Source: Eutreptiella sp. 'Long Island Sound 2002' (taxonomy: Eukaryota; Euglenozoa; Euglenophyceae; Eutreptiales; Eutreptiaceae). Taken from it: a stretch of 64,000 nt of DNA. The notes beneath the pieces are model-generated. The model was not told the DNA's origin and made no database searches. It saw nothing but the letters and a program-made list of their open reading frames with translations. The translations under genes and the position numbers were made by a program. Positions 1 through 10,314 of this stretch are shown piece by piece (position 1 is the first letter of the stretch; each line of letters begins with the position of its first letter). Where the stretch lies: contig OZ038383.1 in NCBI GenBank assembly GCA_964036045.1, forward strand, positions 109,341,188 to 109,405,187, in the 5' to 3' direction.

Positions 1-1290
1 TTGAGTGGTTCCAATCCAGTAGCTCTTGGTAGGTGGCTGTGTTAAATTAAGGTCAGTCCACCAAATGTTCCACGTACATGATCATGTAGCCCCCCGGCCC
101 CACCAACCCGCGCCGCCCAACCCAGTAACCCATTTAGGGTTGCAGTGCACCTGCCAACCACTGAGTGAGGTCCATCATTGCTGATTACCTGGTGAGGCAT
201 TGCTGATTACCCTGTTGCATGCATGCCACTGTTTGGGCTGTTTGGGTGCCATGGACGTGGGGACGGGATGCAGGGACAGGAAGGAGGGGGGTGGGGGAGA
301 TGCTGGTGTGCAACTGCTTGTGCATATTCATTGGATGTTACTCAACCTGTTAGGCATGGTTGGTAGTGGCAATCTGTCAAGAAGACATTGAGCAGGGTGC
401 TGGAGTACGCTTTGGCAATATCAGGAGGAGGGACATGCACAGTACTTTTTGCTTTGTTGTGTGGCCTTTGCGGCTTCATCTCTGCCGCTTTTTTGTCGTG
501 GTTTTGGGGTGGCGGGTTTTCAACTCCGGGGGGGGGGGGGGGGGTCAATAGAGCCCCCAAAATTTGGGGGGGGGGTTGGGAAAAGGGCCCAATTGAAAAG
601 GGCACCATTCTTGCATGGAGAAGAGGCACCGCTTTGTCTCTTGTTCACCCCAAGAACGCATGGGTTATGTAGCCACTTTGATCCTTCCCCACCATGGGCA
701 CCCCCTAGGGCCACTTCTGATTTTGTCCCTAGCTCTGAAGACCCCTAGACAGCAGGGGTTGTGTAGCAAGGGGGAGTATATTTGCGCCGCGCTTGCACCA
801 CACGCTACTTTTCCAACGTGTTACACCTCCCACAATGCCCCCTAAGGAGCCCTTGGGTACCACACTTGTGCAAACATCCCTCCTACCCTTTAACATAGCA
901 CAAGCTAGACCGCTAAATCTCCGCGCCGCACACACCGTGTCAGGTGCTCCTCCCAAATCCACCCACTTATGGTCCAGGGTTACCCGTTTGGGTAACTTCA
1001 GACGCTTCTGACTCAAGCTCCGACTCAGATACTAGCTCTGCCTCCGATTCTACTTCAAAATCTGACTTTCACTCTGACTCTCACGAATTGCTAATCCGGT
1101 AATTGGGGTTGACCGGTGGCGCCACTCACATGCAGTACAATCGCATCCTCCATGTACATGTTTGTGATACTTCTGTTCATGACAGTGGAGCATCCGTCTG
1201 TAATCTCTGTCTGTACGTGAACACCCGTGGTGTGCAAACAAAACTCAATGTCGACCAAGGTGGGCAAAGGACCCTCGGCCCTGGTGCCAA
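1..1290. other. No gene recognised; relics of dispersed repeats
   Basis: No ORF here has convincing coding character. A G homopolymer of more than 12 bases lies near 530-545. At about 640-760 there are two degenerate relatives of the 53-bp repeat that is amplified at 15.8-16.2 kb, sharing the words for 'aaggcaggggttatgtagcc' and 'cccaccatggg'. Short ORFs on both strands overlap these repeats and look like shadows. Confidence 0.5.
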
Positions 1291-1922
1291 GTCTGGCTTT
1301 CTTGGTCGCCGCAGTGTAGCGGTATCACCACCGCTAGGCGACTTGGAGTCGCCGGTTCGAACCCACAAGACGAAGAGGAGTATGGTGAGGAGACGCGGCA
1401 GCCGTTGACCGGCGGTGCCGGCGGCGGAGCGCGTTGCTACAGGTGTTGTGCTGCCTTGCGTGTTGAATGTTCTCCGAAAAATGCATGACAAGGAGGGTTT
1501 GATTACAATCTGTATTGGTTGCTTCATTTTGGAGTTGTTGACGCAACGGTACTCAATGGGTTTCACTAAGCTCTAGGTGATTTCAAAAAGTCCGTTGCCT
1601 AAGAAGGTATTCCTGCCAGTCCCTGCCACTTGCTGCCAAAGTTTCGATCGGTGCACTGTCAATTCAAAGTGTTTGTATGGATCCAGACACCCAAGACCAA
1701 AACCCACTGCTATACCCATGATGTCTGCAGAATTGTCTAGAACCACACGGCAAGTGTCTAGAACCAGACAGCAACTATGTGGAACCGGGCACCTCGGTTG
1801 CTCCTGAGCTGTGACTAGTGGTCAAAAACTCAATATTCCCCTGTGCAAGCGCCCCGTTACTTTACTTTCTCTCGTGGCGCAATGGTTCTGTAGATGTGTA
1901 CAGAGGTTGTGGATTTTATCAT
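1291..1922. other. No gene recognised; tRNA-like box B word
   Basis: The word ggttcgaaccc at 1354-1364 matches an internal RNA polymerase III box B and is preceded by a 7-bp hairpin (ggcgact/agtcgcc). The T-stem next to it does not pair, so this is at best a tRNA-derived relic (see rejected list). A second word resembling box A (tggcgcaatgg) lies near 1875 without a partner box B. Nothing else is recognised. Confidence 0.4.
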
Positions 1923-2468
1923 GCGCCATATTCCTTTGTCTACAGAAGCGCCATTTTTGGGCCTCCGCTCCGTACGTTATCCCCGTAAGCTAGGAGAACG
2001 CGCACAACGACAATAACACTCCGTAACGCTCCGGAACGCGGATAACGCGGAAAACGCACAAAACGCTTCCAGAAGCACAACCAGAAGCAGAAAACCGGAA
2101 CGCGGATAACGCGGATAACGCGGAAAACGCTTCCAGAAGCACAACCAGAAGCAGAAAACCGGAACGCGGATAACGCAGAAAACGAGGGAACCGCTTCCAG
2201 AAGCACCACCAGAAGCACAAAAGCGGAACGTAGAAAACGCGGCCAACAAACGACCCCTATACGACGCTAAGAACGGTGGAAGCAAAGCTGGAGGCAACAT
2301 GCAAAGTGCTTTTCTCCTTGAAAGTGGCTGAACCGCATAAAAACTGATGCGCGAGTGCGTCGGGCTACCTCAAAAACCCCCAGAAGCGTTGTAAAAACAA
2401 GGGTGTTTTTCCCGACCCCTAGAAGCGCCCATTTCGTCATCTACGTCGTAGACAAAGGAATATGGCAC
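1923..2468. repeat. Three 64-bp tandem repeats framed by an inverted repeat
   Basis: Three tandem copies of a 64-bp unit occupy 2032-2223. Each begins cggaacgcggataacgc and contains cttccagaagcac. The array lies between two inverted copies of an approximately 19-bp word (gccatattcctttgtctac at about 1924-1942, its reverse complement at about 2449-2467). The arrangement resembles a small non-autonomous element with terminal inverted repeats and a minisatellite core. Because 64 is not a multiple of three, all three minus frames stay open through it and give repetitive spurious ORFs. Confidence 0.7.
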
Positions 2469-2711
2469 ATACAGCATCCACCGAAGCAACCACCATGTGG
2501 TTCTTGGTTATCAGTAGTCCTGTGCAGCTGGCTTGCAGTCTAGCAGTGCGATTGCCTATGCCTGTTAGTGTCATCCTGGGTTTGCCGACTAGGCAAGAAT
2601 CAGTGGCGGACGTTGGTGCCCAAGTGTGCAGCAATTAGCAGATCGCGATGGGTTGAACCCAATTTCCTGTTCTGGAGTCTTTGAGAATTTTGAGAATGGG
2701 TATGGTGTAGA

Positions 2712-3029
2712 TTGTGGCCTGACAAGGCAGAGGCAGAGCACGAGTCCGACGAGGAGCTGGAAATGGTTGGGTTTACTCCTGAGGACGTTGTGCATGGTAC
2801 CCCAAAGCAGGCGACACCCCCTCGCAAAAAAGGTGGTCGTAGACCCACGGGAGACATAGGCAAAGCCTCCCAGTTCCAATCCAAAGGCAAAGGCAACAAA
2901 AAGGCTAAGCTGGCAGCTGATGCGGACCATGAGGCAGCAACGTCCTCTGCTGAGACACCTGCTTCCAAGAAAGCCAAGATTGGGTTCCATGCATGGAAGG
3001 ACCGTCTCAATGGTGCTAAAAAGAACTAG
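2712..3029 (+). CDS. Hypothetical basic C-terminal coding segment
   Basis: A 105-aa frame with acidic then lysine-rich character. The first 20 residues are Glu/Asp-rich (EAEHESDEELEM). Clusters such as PPRKKGGRRP and SKKAKIGF follow, resembling bipartite nuclear localisation signals, and the frame ends in LNGAKKN at a TAG. It looks like the C-terminal exon of a nuclear or nucleic-acid-binding protein. The upstream sequence offers several AG dinucleotides but no clear acceptor, so the first ATG need not be the true start. I recognise no domain. It could equally be the tail of a transposon accessory protein, given the surroundings. Confidence 0.35.
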   Translation: MWPDKAEAEHESDEELEMVGFTPEDVVHGTPKQATPPRKKGGRRPTGDIGKASQFQSKGKGNKKAKLAADADHEAATSSAETPASKKAKIGFHAWKDRLNGAKKN

Positions 3030-3663
3030 TCTACACTGGTTTCCGTTTGCTGTTGGTTGAACACGGTTGTGTTTTCCCTGCTCAGTGGCCAGAGTATTTA
3101 TTGACATGATATAAACCCTATGGTAGCCTGTGCGGGTGCTCCTTGGCCTTTGCGGCTTGTATGCACATTTTCTACATTTTCGTTCTCTTCAAGCCATCCC
3201 CGACCCTCAAGTGTCATTTTTTGGTGACATTGTAGGGCGTATTGCGCATCTCGCTGCGCAGTGCATCAATTTTTGCACTTCTTTTCTCGTCTCGTGTGTG
3301 GAACGAGACACACTGCTCAATTTCATGTCGTGTAACAGGGGTTTTGGTTATCCATGGTGTTGCAGACAAAATTTGATATTTCATTTTCTTTTGAACTGAT
3401 TTTAAGGGACAAGTTGCACATCGACGTGCAATGACATTTTTTGTCGCATGCTATGCTAGGTGTAACATGCATGCATTTGTTCTGCGGGGTGTCAGCTCAA
3501 AATTCGACTATTTTGGGCATCTTCCATAGCAGTGAACATCAAAGTTGTATTGCCTTCAACCAGCCAAAAACACATTTGACGGATTTCCACAATCACGTGA
3601 ATTGTGCGCGCTTGACAACAGTCAAATTCCACTACCTTCGGACCACGTTTTGAGAACCACTTT
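3030..3663. other. No gene recognised
   Basis: AT-richer non-coding sequence with only short ORFs on both strands. No repeat family of this window was recognised in it. Confidence 0.5.
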
Positions 3664-3990
3664 TTGGTGACATTTTTCATGGGGGTCCATTTTTTTTTGG
3701 GGGGGGGCCTTGCGCCGTCTAAGAATCAGGCGAACGTCGTGGGGGTTCGGATCTGGCACCGGGTCCAGTCTGCCGAGGCCACCCTCTCCGCCCTTCACCA
3801 ACTGCTCCTCCTCAACCCGAAGTGGGGGGGCTCCATTTTGTCCGGGTTGCGCGAATGGGAGCGGTCCCGGCGCTTCCCGGACACTTGGGCGGCAGATACG
3901 CCATGCTGGGCTAGCCTTGGTGAGTCGGGGTCGGAGGGTTGTTCTAATGAGGAGATCCTGCTGGCTATTTGTGGGTTGAAGCCCCCCTAG
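3664..3990 (+). CDS. Hypothetical protein, 'LH-LL-GL-EWE' module (plus-strand copy)
   Basis: The convincing part runs from about 3730 (QANVVGVRIW) to the TAG at 3988-3990. The signature is LHQLLLLNP, then LSGLREWERSRR, then WASLGESGSEGC. The same spacing occurs on the minus strand at 7616-7380 (LHKLLAQDP, LRGLKEWEHGR, WAHVAEVGWLGC). Two diverged copies in opposite orientation mean the frame is, or was, protein-coding. The domain is not one I can name. Residues before 3730 are translated from a T/G-rich stretch and are probably not part of the protein. It may be an ORF1-like protein of a non-LTR element, because LINE sequence starts 600 bp downstream. Confidence 0.45.
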   Translation: MVTFFMGVHFFLGGGLAPSKNQANVVGVRIWHRVQSAEATLSALHQLLLLNPKWGGSILSGLREWERSRRFPDTWAADTPCWASLGESGSEGCSNEEILLAICGLKPP

Positions 3991-4624
3991 GGTTTTGCTT
4001 AGTGTCCGTCCTACCCCACGGCGGGGGGGGTGGGTCTGGCAGAATTTCAGGGTGGGTGGGTGTCCAACCACCCCCCCCCCCCGGGGTGGGGTGGGACTTT
4101 GTGGGGGCCCTTGGGTCTATCGAGCCAGTGCCACTTCTTTCTTTCTTCTGTTGCAGGTTCCATGTATCATGTTTATTTATGGTGTGTTTACATGGCATTG
4201 CATATCACGTGTGCATGCCCCACGCCCATAAAGGGGCTAGGATGCACCGTCATTTGTGTCAAATGCGAAGGGGACATGATGGTTGTTCACCTCTGTGAAA
4301 AACTTGGTCTTCTGTATTGCATGTCTCAGTTGGGTACGTGGGTGGGTGGGTGGGTGGGTGTTAGACCCCCCCCCGGGGGGGGGGGGGGGGCATTTGTTGG
4401 TCTGTGGGTATGCCAAAATTCTGGGTGGATGGGTCCCTGAATTAACCCCCCCCCAGGGTGGGTAAGCAAAACCCTGAGCCCCCCAGCCCCCGTAGCCCCC
4501 CCACAGCGCAGCCACCCCCTACCGAGAAACCCCCCCCCCCCCCCCACTCACCTGCCTTCCTGAAAACTCTGCCGCTAGACCTGCAGGAGAAGGATGCACT
4601 CTTAAAAAATGGATGCAGCTGGTG
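3991..4624. repeat. Low-complexity G/C runs and a (GGGT)n tract
   Basis: Several homopolymers of 10 or more G or C (near 4071, 4371-4391 and 4527-4546) and a short ggtgggtggg repeat near 4338-4358. ORFs here translate to Gly/Pro strings and are not supported. Confidence 0.7.
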
Positions 4625-6386
4625 GTGTAGCTAACGGCCAAGATCGATGAGCCCTCGCACAAAGTGCTCTCAGCCCCGAATGTCGTTTTCAAGATGGCCC
4701 TGGGCCTCTCATCATGGGACCTCAGCCCGGCTATGGTCGCACAGCCGGTGGATCATGGTGGGGTAGCGTTTAGCTATGTGGGTGAGATGCCAATTTGGCC
4801 AACCTTTTGAGACGCCGCTCAAGGAGAAAATCCAGTTCACAGGGGTCTGGGTAGAGCAAGTTGAGTGTTGGGCACGGAACATTGGTCTACCGTTGCATCC
4901 TTCTAGCGTAGGTGCGTCTCCAAGTAGGGACCTGGCGGCAGGTGTCCTGTAAGATGTTTTCATGGCTGCGGCAAAAAGGGTGTGCACCGCCATTGGTGGG
5001 TCAGCCAAACAATATGCCATTTTGGCACAATGTGCTATTTTGCAATTCAATGAACCACACATATTACTCACGCAAGTTGGCGCGGAAGGGAATATTTAAG
5101 TTGGATGATGTGATGGAGGGGGGTGGGGGGCTGAAGGACACCGTCTCCCTGCTTCCCACCTGGTTGCCAGTGTATCAGGCACCAGTCCCCTATGTCATGT
5201 CACTGCCCATCCAGGATCTCCCAAGGGCCTAGGTAAAGCCGCATACCAACATGCTGATAGCCATGCAACCATTAGATTCGCCGCAAAAACGACGAGAACC
5301 TCGGGTATGGGAGCAACTTGAGAAGGTTAAAATGCCAAGACAACAAAAAGACTTCGTGCAAAATACGCCGTGGAAAAACCTAACGGTGGGAGCCAAAGCC
5401 CAGAAACCATGTCATCAACCCAACTATATCATGTGCTCCGTCTGTGAAACTGTCAATCATGTGTTGAGCCGTTGCAAATTTTGGCCTGTGGCATATGATA
5501 TTGTCACCAAGGCCTTTGGCCCGTTGTGGGGCCCATCACGGGCAATGTGCCCCATGAAAAGGTTGCTAATTGATGAGCCACTCCTCTCGTTACAAACCAC
5601 ACAAGGACTAGCACTATGGGATAAGGCACAAGCTGGTTGGGTACTTAGATGTGAGGCGAAACTTCGGGGTGTCAGTTCATCGGTGAGTGATTTTGTTCCG
5701 ACATTGATGCATTTCATCGAGGCTTGGACCTCGGCCGCACAAATGTCTTTTGTACGACAAGAGGGAGCACACCTATGTGATTGTCTGAGCCAGTTCTTAC
5801 AGGGGCAACAAATGTTTCCACTTGTGCAACCCCAAGGGGCGGTGATAAGGTCCAAAACGGTTCAAGTGCCCAAAAAAGAAAAGTGGGCCTTTATTCTGCG
5901 TGAAAAGATGGCCGTTATTGAAGAGAAGGTCCAAAGGGGGTTGGATGTTGCATATGTCTACGGGTCCATCAACGAAGAGGGGGGGGGGGTGAACTTCGCG
6001 GGCTATGGTGTATGGTTTGGACCCGGGGATACACGCAACGAGCAAGCTCCGCTACCAGTGCATGACAAGCAATCTATCACCATGGCAAAGCTGACAGCTA
6101 CGCTGTGAGCCATCCACAACAAATGCCCGGTCAAACCCCTGCTGGTGGTGTTGGATTCGCAACTTGTGTGTGTAGGGTTGCAATTCAAATCTTCACGATG
6201 GGAAAGACACAAGTGGGTGGGGTCAAGGGGGCCATTGGCGCACAAAGGCTTATGGACATAATCCGGGGGACAATTGCAACTACTGGGGTCAGCGTCGAAA
6301 TCCTGTGGGTCGCCTCGCATGTAGGGGTGGTGGGGAACGATGGGGCGGATGCACGAGCGTCCCCTAGAAACCCAAATTCTATCTAA
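4625..6386 (+). mobile_element. Non-LTR (LINE) retrotransposon, 3' part
   Basis: Reading discontinuous frames from about 4625 gives a region downstream of a LINE reverse transcriptase, then a C-terminal zinc knuckle, then a ribonuclease H domain. This is the order known for LINE families that encode RNase H. The RT core with its catalytic FADD-type motif is not visible, so the element is 5'-truncated or its RT is too decayed to see. No poly-A tail or target duplication was found after 6386. AT-rich sequence follows at once. Confidence 0.7.
4912..6386 (+). pseudogene. LINE ORF2 C-terminus: zinc knuckle and inactive RNase H
   Basis: One frame runs from 4912 to 6108, broken by a TAG at 5230-5232. 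A typical LINE linker (SRKLARKGIFKLDDVMEG) leads to the zinc knuckle CSVCETVNHVLSRC (about 5431-5472), the C-X2-C-X6-H-X4-C pattern placed after the RT in many LINEs. RNase H starts near 5945. The usual Y-T-D-G-S reads YVYGS, so the first catalytic Asp is Tyr. The AEL glutamate is Lys (MAKLTA). The third acidic position survives (VVLDSQ). A TGA at 6106-6108 and a frameshift near 6240-6260 separate the last motif, WVASHVGVVGNDGADA, which matches the classic C-terminal RNase H signature. The copy is therefore dead. Confidence 0.75.
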
Positions 6387-6978
6387 TATTTTTAATATTT
6401 GGCCAAAATTTTATTGATTAAACCAAAGTTGCCGCTTTTTGCGCGAGGGGGGGGGTTTGGGGCGTCGGTTGGGAAAATTTTAACCCCCATGGGGTGCCTT
6501 GCGTGTTTGTCCACCATTTTACCCCGTGGGTTGTGGGGGGGGGTCCATCCGTGTTGATGGGTAAAAATATTAAAACGGCCCTCAGCTTTAAAATTTGAGA
6601 TTAATTTTTGGTTTCAAATTTGTAGATTTTAAATGTGAGGTGTTGGCGGCATTAAAAATGAAACCAAGGAATTGTAAACCAACTTTCCAAAAATGAAACC
6701 TCCCTACCCGGGCACAAAAACACATAGAACATATATATATATATATATACCCATTAGCCCTCGCAACGCATGTCCTTGGCCATTCGGGCCACCGTTCACG
6801 TGTTACACCTCTCAGAAGCCTGTTTTCGGGTTCCATAGTGCCGGGGTACCTTGGGTTGCGGTTGGGAGGTTCGGTGGGTTGGTGGGGGTGCTTTGGTTGG
6901 GTAGAGGGTTTTCTTGGGGGCTAGTCGGGGGGTTAGCGGGCTTGGTTGGAGGGGGGGTTGGTGGTGGGGGTCTTGCCC
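6387..6978. other. AT-rich intron-like sequence and (AT)n tract
   Basis: Contains an (AT)n microsatellite at about 6729-6750. Read on the minus strand (about 6760 to 6560) it carries the words gtttttgtgc, ttggtttcatttt, gccgcc and aaatttgaaacc, resembling two introns of the minus-strand gene remnant upstream (9660-9841 and 10907-11076). A similar T-rich word lies near 6395-6410. It probably holds one or two introns of that gene, but no exon was recognised after it. Confidence 0.4.
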
Positions 6979-7616
6979 TTACGCACCTTTTGAGGTGTGC
7001 CTCAACGGCTTCAACCCTGCCGAAGATGAGCTGGCGCTCCCCCCCTCCCCCCCCGCTTCTTTTTGCCCCCCTCCTCCTTCTTCTCCCCCCCCCTTCTCTT
7101 TCGGGGCGGGGACGGCCTTTGTCTTTGGGGGGGGGGGATCCTCGCCGGAGGAGGACGAAGAGGAAGAGGCGGGGTGTTCGGACTCGTCATCCGAGTCCGA
7201 CTCAAACCTCTTCCTCTTCTTCCCGGTGGTTGCTTTGCCACCCTTGCCTTTCTTGGGGGGGGGGGGGGGGCTTGGGCTTGGAGGGGAGGGGGGTTGGGGG
7301 TGGTGGTGGTCCCTGCCCCCTCCCTTTCCTGTTTCACCTCCTTTACCTCCCCACCTCCCATCTGCTGCCAAATCCTCCCATCGTCACATCCCAACCACCC
7401 CACCTCCGCCACGTGTGCCCATTGACTGGGCTTGTAGGGCCTCGATGGGCCCCACAACATGCGGCCATGCTCCCACTCCTTCAAGCCGCGGAGCACGGCC
7501 AACCCAAGCGCAGGATCTTGGGCGAGGAGCTTGTGCAAGCCCCCAAACCCAACGCTCTTCTCCCCATCCTTGTCGCTCCACACGACCCTTGGTACACGCT
7601 AGAATACCCAGTCTCG
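6979..7616 (-). pseudogene. Hypothetical protein, 'LH-LL-GL-EWE' module plus charged tail (minus-strand copy)
   Basis: Minus-strand frame from about 7610 reads VVWSDKDGEKS, LHKLLAQDP, LRGLKEWEHGR and WAHVAEVGWLGC, homologous to the plus-strand segment at 3730-3990. After about 7370 the better frame switches to a low-complexity basic and acidic tail with KKGKGGK, TGKKRKRFESDSDDESEH and a serine run, ending near 6979. That tail looks like a nuclear protein linker. The frame switch happens next to G/C homopolymers (7258-7270, 7128-7137), so an indel there is likely. The 5' end abuts the foldback element at 7594, so this exon may have been separated from upstream exons at 9.8-12.1 kb by that insertion. 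Function unknown. Confidence 0.4.
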
Positions 7617-9592
7617 TTCTAGCCTAGAACCGGCTAGAGCGGCTAGAACGAAAAAAAGAGGGGGATACCCCCCGCCCGCCTGCGATGAGGTGTCTGGGAT
7701 GAGGTGTCTAACCTGGACCCCCCTATCCATACTCGGGGGCCCATACTTTTTTTTTCACAATTTCACTGTTTTCACCTGATTTTGGAGGCCAAAAATTTTT
7801 CGTTGTAGCGGCGTTCTAGCGGCGTTCGCTAGAACGTCGCTAGAACATTCTAGCCTAGCCACAACTAGAACAAAAACATTCATGCATGTGTCGCATCTAA
7901 GGGACACCAAAGTGGGGGTGGGGTGGAGGGGTAATACACATACACTAATAAAAACCAACACACTTGACGCATGCATAGTCATATGTGCCCCCCCCCCCCC
8001 CACACTTTGGCATAGGCATATGCACAACACAACACACAGCACAAGATGTCACAGGGGGGGAGGGTGGGCCAAGAGGTCGAACACAAGCACCGCACAAACA
8101 CCCCCTCAGTGTCAAGCTATCAGCCCCCCCCCCACCTCTTTCCATGTTGTGGTCTGGGTTGTGGGGCCCCTGCTTGTTTTGCCTAAGGTTAGGGAGGGTA
8201 TCCATTTCCTCTTTGCAGGTGTGCTGGTTTTTTTTATTCCAATGTGGATGTCAAGAAGTGGGTACACAGTGACACCAAGAGGTAGGTTTGTTACTCCTGC
8301 CCTCCTCCCTGCCATGTACACGTGTGTGACCGTGTGTCTCCGGTATGGGGTTGCCTAGTGCACTGCTGTAGCGTCAGGAGCTGTGCTGTGCGGGTCAGTG
8401 GTATGCTTTGTCCCCCCTCCTCCCAGTTTATGCAACCCCCCCCCCCTGTGTGCACTGGTGCTTGGCTTGTTGGTTGGTTGGCTGTTGGTTTTCGGGTTGC
8501 TTCGTTGGTTGTTGCGTTGGTTGGTTGGTTGTTGGTTAATTGGTTCTGGCACAGCTGAGTTTGGCTGGCTGGTTGGTTGGTTGGTTGGTTGGTTTGTTGG
8601 TTGGTTGGTTGTTGGCTAGCTGCTGGGGTGTATATGTGTGTATTGTCTGCACACATGCTGTGTGCAGACAATACACACACACACACACCCCAGCAACTAG
8701 CCAACAGCCAACCAACCAACCAACCAACCAACCAACCACCCCACCAACCAGCCAAACTCAGATGTGCCAGAACCAATCAACCAACAACCAACCAACCAAC
8801 GCAACAACCAACCAAGCAACCCGAAAACCAACAGCCAACCAACCAACAAGCCAGGTACCAGTGCACACGGGGGGGGGGGGGTTGCAGAACCTGGGAGGAG
8901 GGGGGACAAAGCATACCACTGACCCGCACAGCAGCACAGTGCATAACCCAGCTAGCTGGGGGGGGGGGGGGGGGGCAAGGGAGGAGGGATGGTGGGAAGG
9001 GGGAACCTGTACACTAGACAACCCCACACCACAGACACACATGGCAGGGAGGAGGGAAGGAGTAACACACCTACCTCTTGGTGTCACTGTGTACCCACTT
9101 CTTGACATCCACATTGGAATAAAAAAAACCAGCACACCTGCAAAGAGGAAATGGATACCCTCCCTAACCTTAAGCACAACAAGCAAGGGCCCCACAACCC
9201 AGACCACAACATGGAAAGGGGGGGGGGGCTGATAGCTTGACACTGAGGGGGTGTTTGTGCGGTGCTTAATTAATTAATTGTTTTTGGCCTCTTACCCACC
9301 CTCCCCACCCTTGACATTGTATGTTGTGTGTTGTGTTGTGCATATGCTTTTGCAAAACTGTGTATGCTAGGGGGGGGGGGGCATATGCGTATGCATGCGT
9401 CAAGTGTGTTGGTTGCTATGAGTGTGTGTGTCATGCACCCCCCAACCCACTGTGATAATTTGTTTTTTTATGTTCTACCTATTCGACCACTTCAGGCTAG
9501 AACGATATGTGTTCTAGGCTACAACCATTCTAGGCTAGAACATCTAGGCTCGAGTGTTCTAGGCTAGAACAAGATTGGGTCTTCTAGCGTGT
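7594..9592. mobile_element. About 2-kb foldback (long inverted repeat) element
   Basis: The two halves are inverted copies of each other. The outer ends read acacgctagaa (7594) and ttctagcgtgt (to 9592). The centre is a perfect 15-bp palindrome arm pair, 8641-8655 and 8659-8673, around tgc. Matching internal blocks include caccgcacaaacaccccc/gggggtgtttgtgcggtg, ctaccctcaac-free stretches such as ggtatccatttcctctttg (and inverse), and a (TTGG)n block at about 8463-8620 facing a (CCAA)n block at about 8698-8850. Clusters of the word tctagcctagaac flank both arms (7619-7860 and 9490-9570). No transposase lies inside, and no clear direct target duplication was found. The many ORFs across it are mirror images and should not be annotated. 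Confidence 0.8.
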
Positions 9593-9841
9593 GTCACGGG
9601 GACATGGATGGGGTGAGCATCATCCTTGCACACCACGACATCGTGCACCCGCAACAAAATAGGTGGAGGCCGTGGTGTGGGGGAGAAAGTAAAATTTTCG
9701 GACAATTTTTTTTAATTTTTTGTTTAAATTTTTAACGTTAATTTTTAATTTTTGCAGCGCCGACCGAAATTTCACAAATTAAACCAAAAGTTTTACACGA
9801 AGCGTCCCAAAAATTAAACACACGCAAGCACACCCACATAC
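9593..9841 (-). other. Intron-like sequence, minus strand
   Basis: On the minus strand a donor gtatgt lies at 9841-9836. The words cttgcgtgtgtt, ttttggtttaattt and gtcggcg follow, then A/T-rich sequence. The same words in the same order make up the 170-nt intron at 11076-10907. The acceptor is not clear and may lie beyond the foldback insertion. Confidence 0.45.
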
Positions 9842-10139
9842 ACACGGATCTTGTGAAATTTTGCACACCCTTGGGCATGCAAGACCCCCATCGCCAACTA
9901 GGAGTTGGAGGCCGCGGTGGCGGCCTCCACAGGGTCGGCGGCGGTGTTCGCGGCGGCCGCAGGGGGTGCCGTCCGAGTGACGGTAGCCAACACGCGGGTC
10001 GTCCAGGGCCCAGGCACCAGCCCCTCATAGGTGTGCTGGGCTCTAGGGTCGTAGGGGGCGGTGGGCAGGGCCAACAAGACAGGCCAGACCGGTGCAAACC
10101 GCAGCAATTAGCCATGCTGCCACTGTTGGCACTAGCCAA
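9842..10139 (-). CDS. Candidate exon of minus-strand gene remnant
   Basis: Open on the minus strand from a predicted alanine/proline-rich segment to a donor-like gtatgt at 9841. Frames read either LLALPTAPYDPRAQHTYEG or a Gly/Arg-rich alternative, and neither matches a domain I know. Support comes mainly from the downstream intron-like sequence. It may be coding only in part, or be a decayed transposon ORF. Confidence 0.25.
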
Positions 10140-10314
10140 GGGCTACCTAGTGCTGCAGGCACACTAGGTAGTGGCCGGTGCCACACCTCACCCCCCATGG
10201 GTCGCTCAGGAGGTTGAGGGCCCCCAATGCCCCCGAGCTAACCCTCTCCCCCAGCTTCCCACCTGGCACTTGCTGCGAGTGCCAGGCGCCCCCGTTGGCG
10301 GGATCTTTCTGCCA

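Noticed and set aside
1301-1372. tRNA gene suggested by ggttcgaaccc
   Set aside because: The T-stem does not pair (gccgg against ccaca) and no acceptor stem closes, so at most a tRNA-derived relic.
6693-7622. 309-aa and 237-aa plus-strand ORFs
   Set aside because: They are antisense to the minus-strand segment at 7616-6979 and consist of Pro/Gly/Ser strings from G/C runs.
8540-9243. ORFs of 146-230 codons across the (TTGG)n/(CCAA)n arms
   Set aside because: Mirror-image low-complexity ORFs in a foldback element; each has an equivalent on the other strand.
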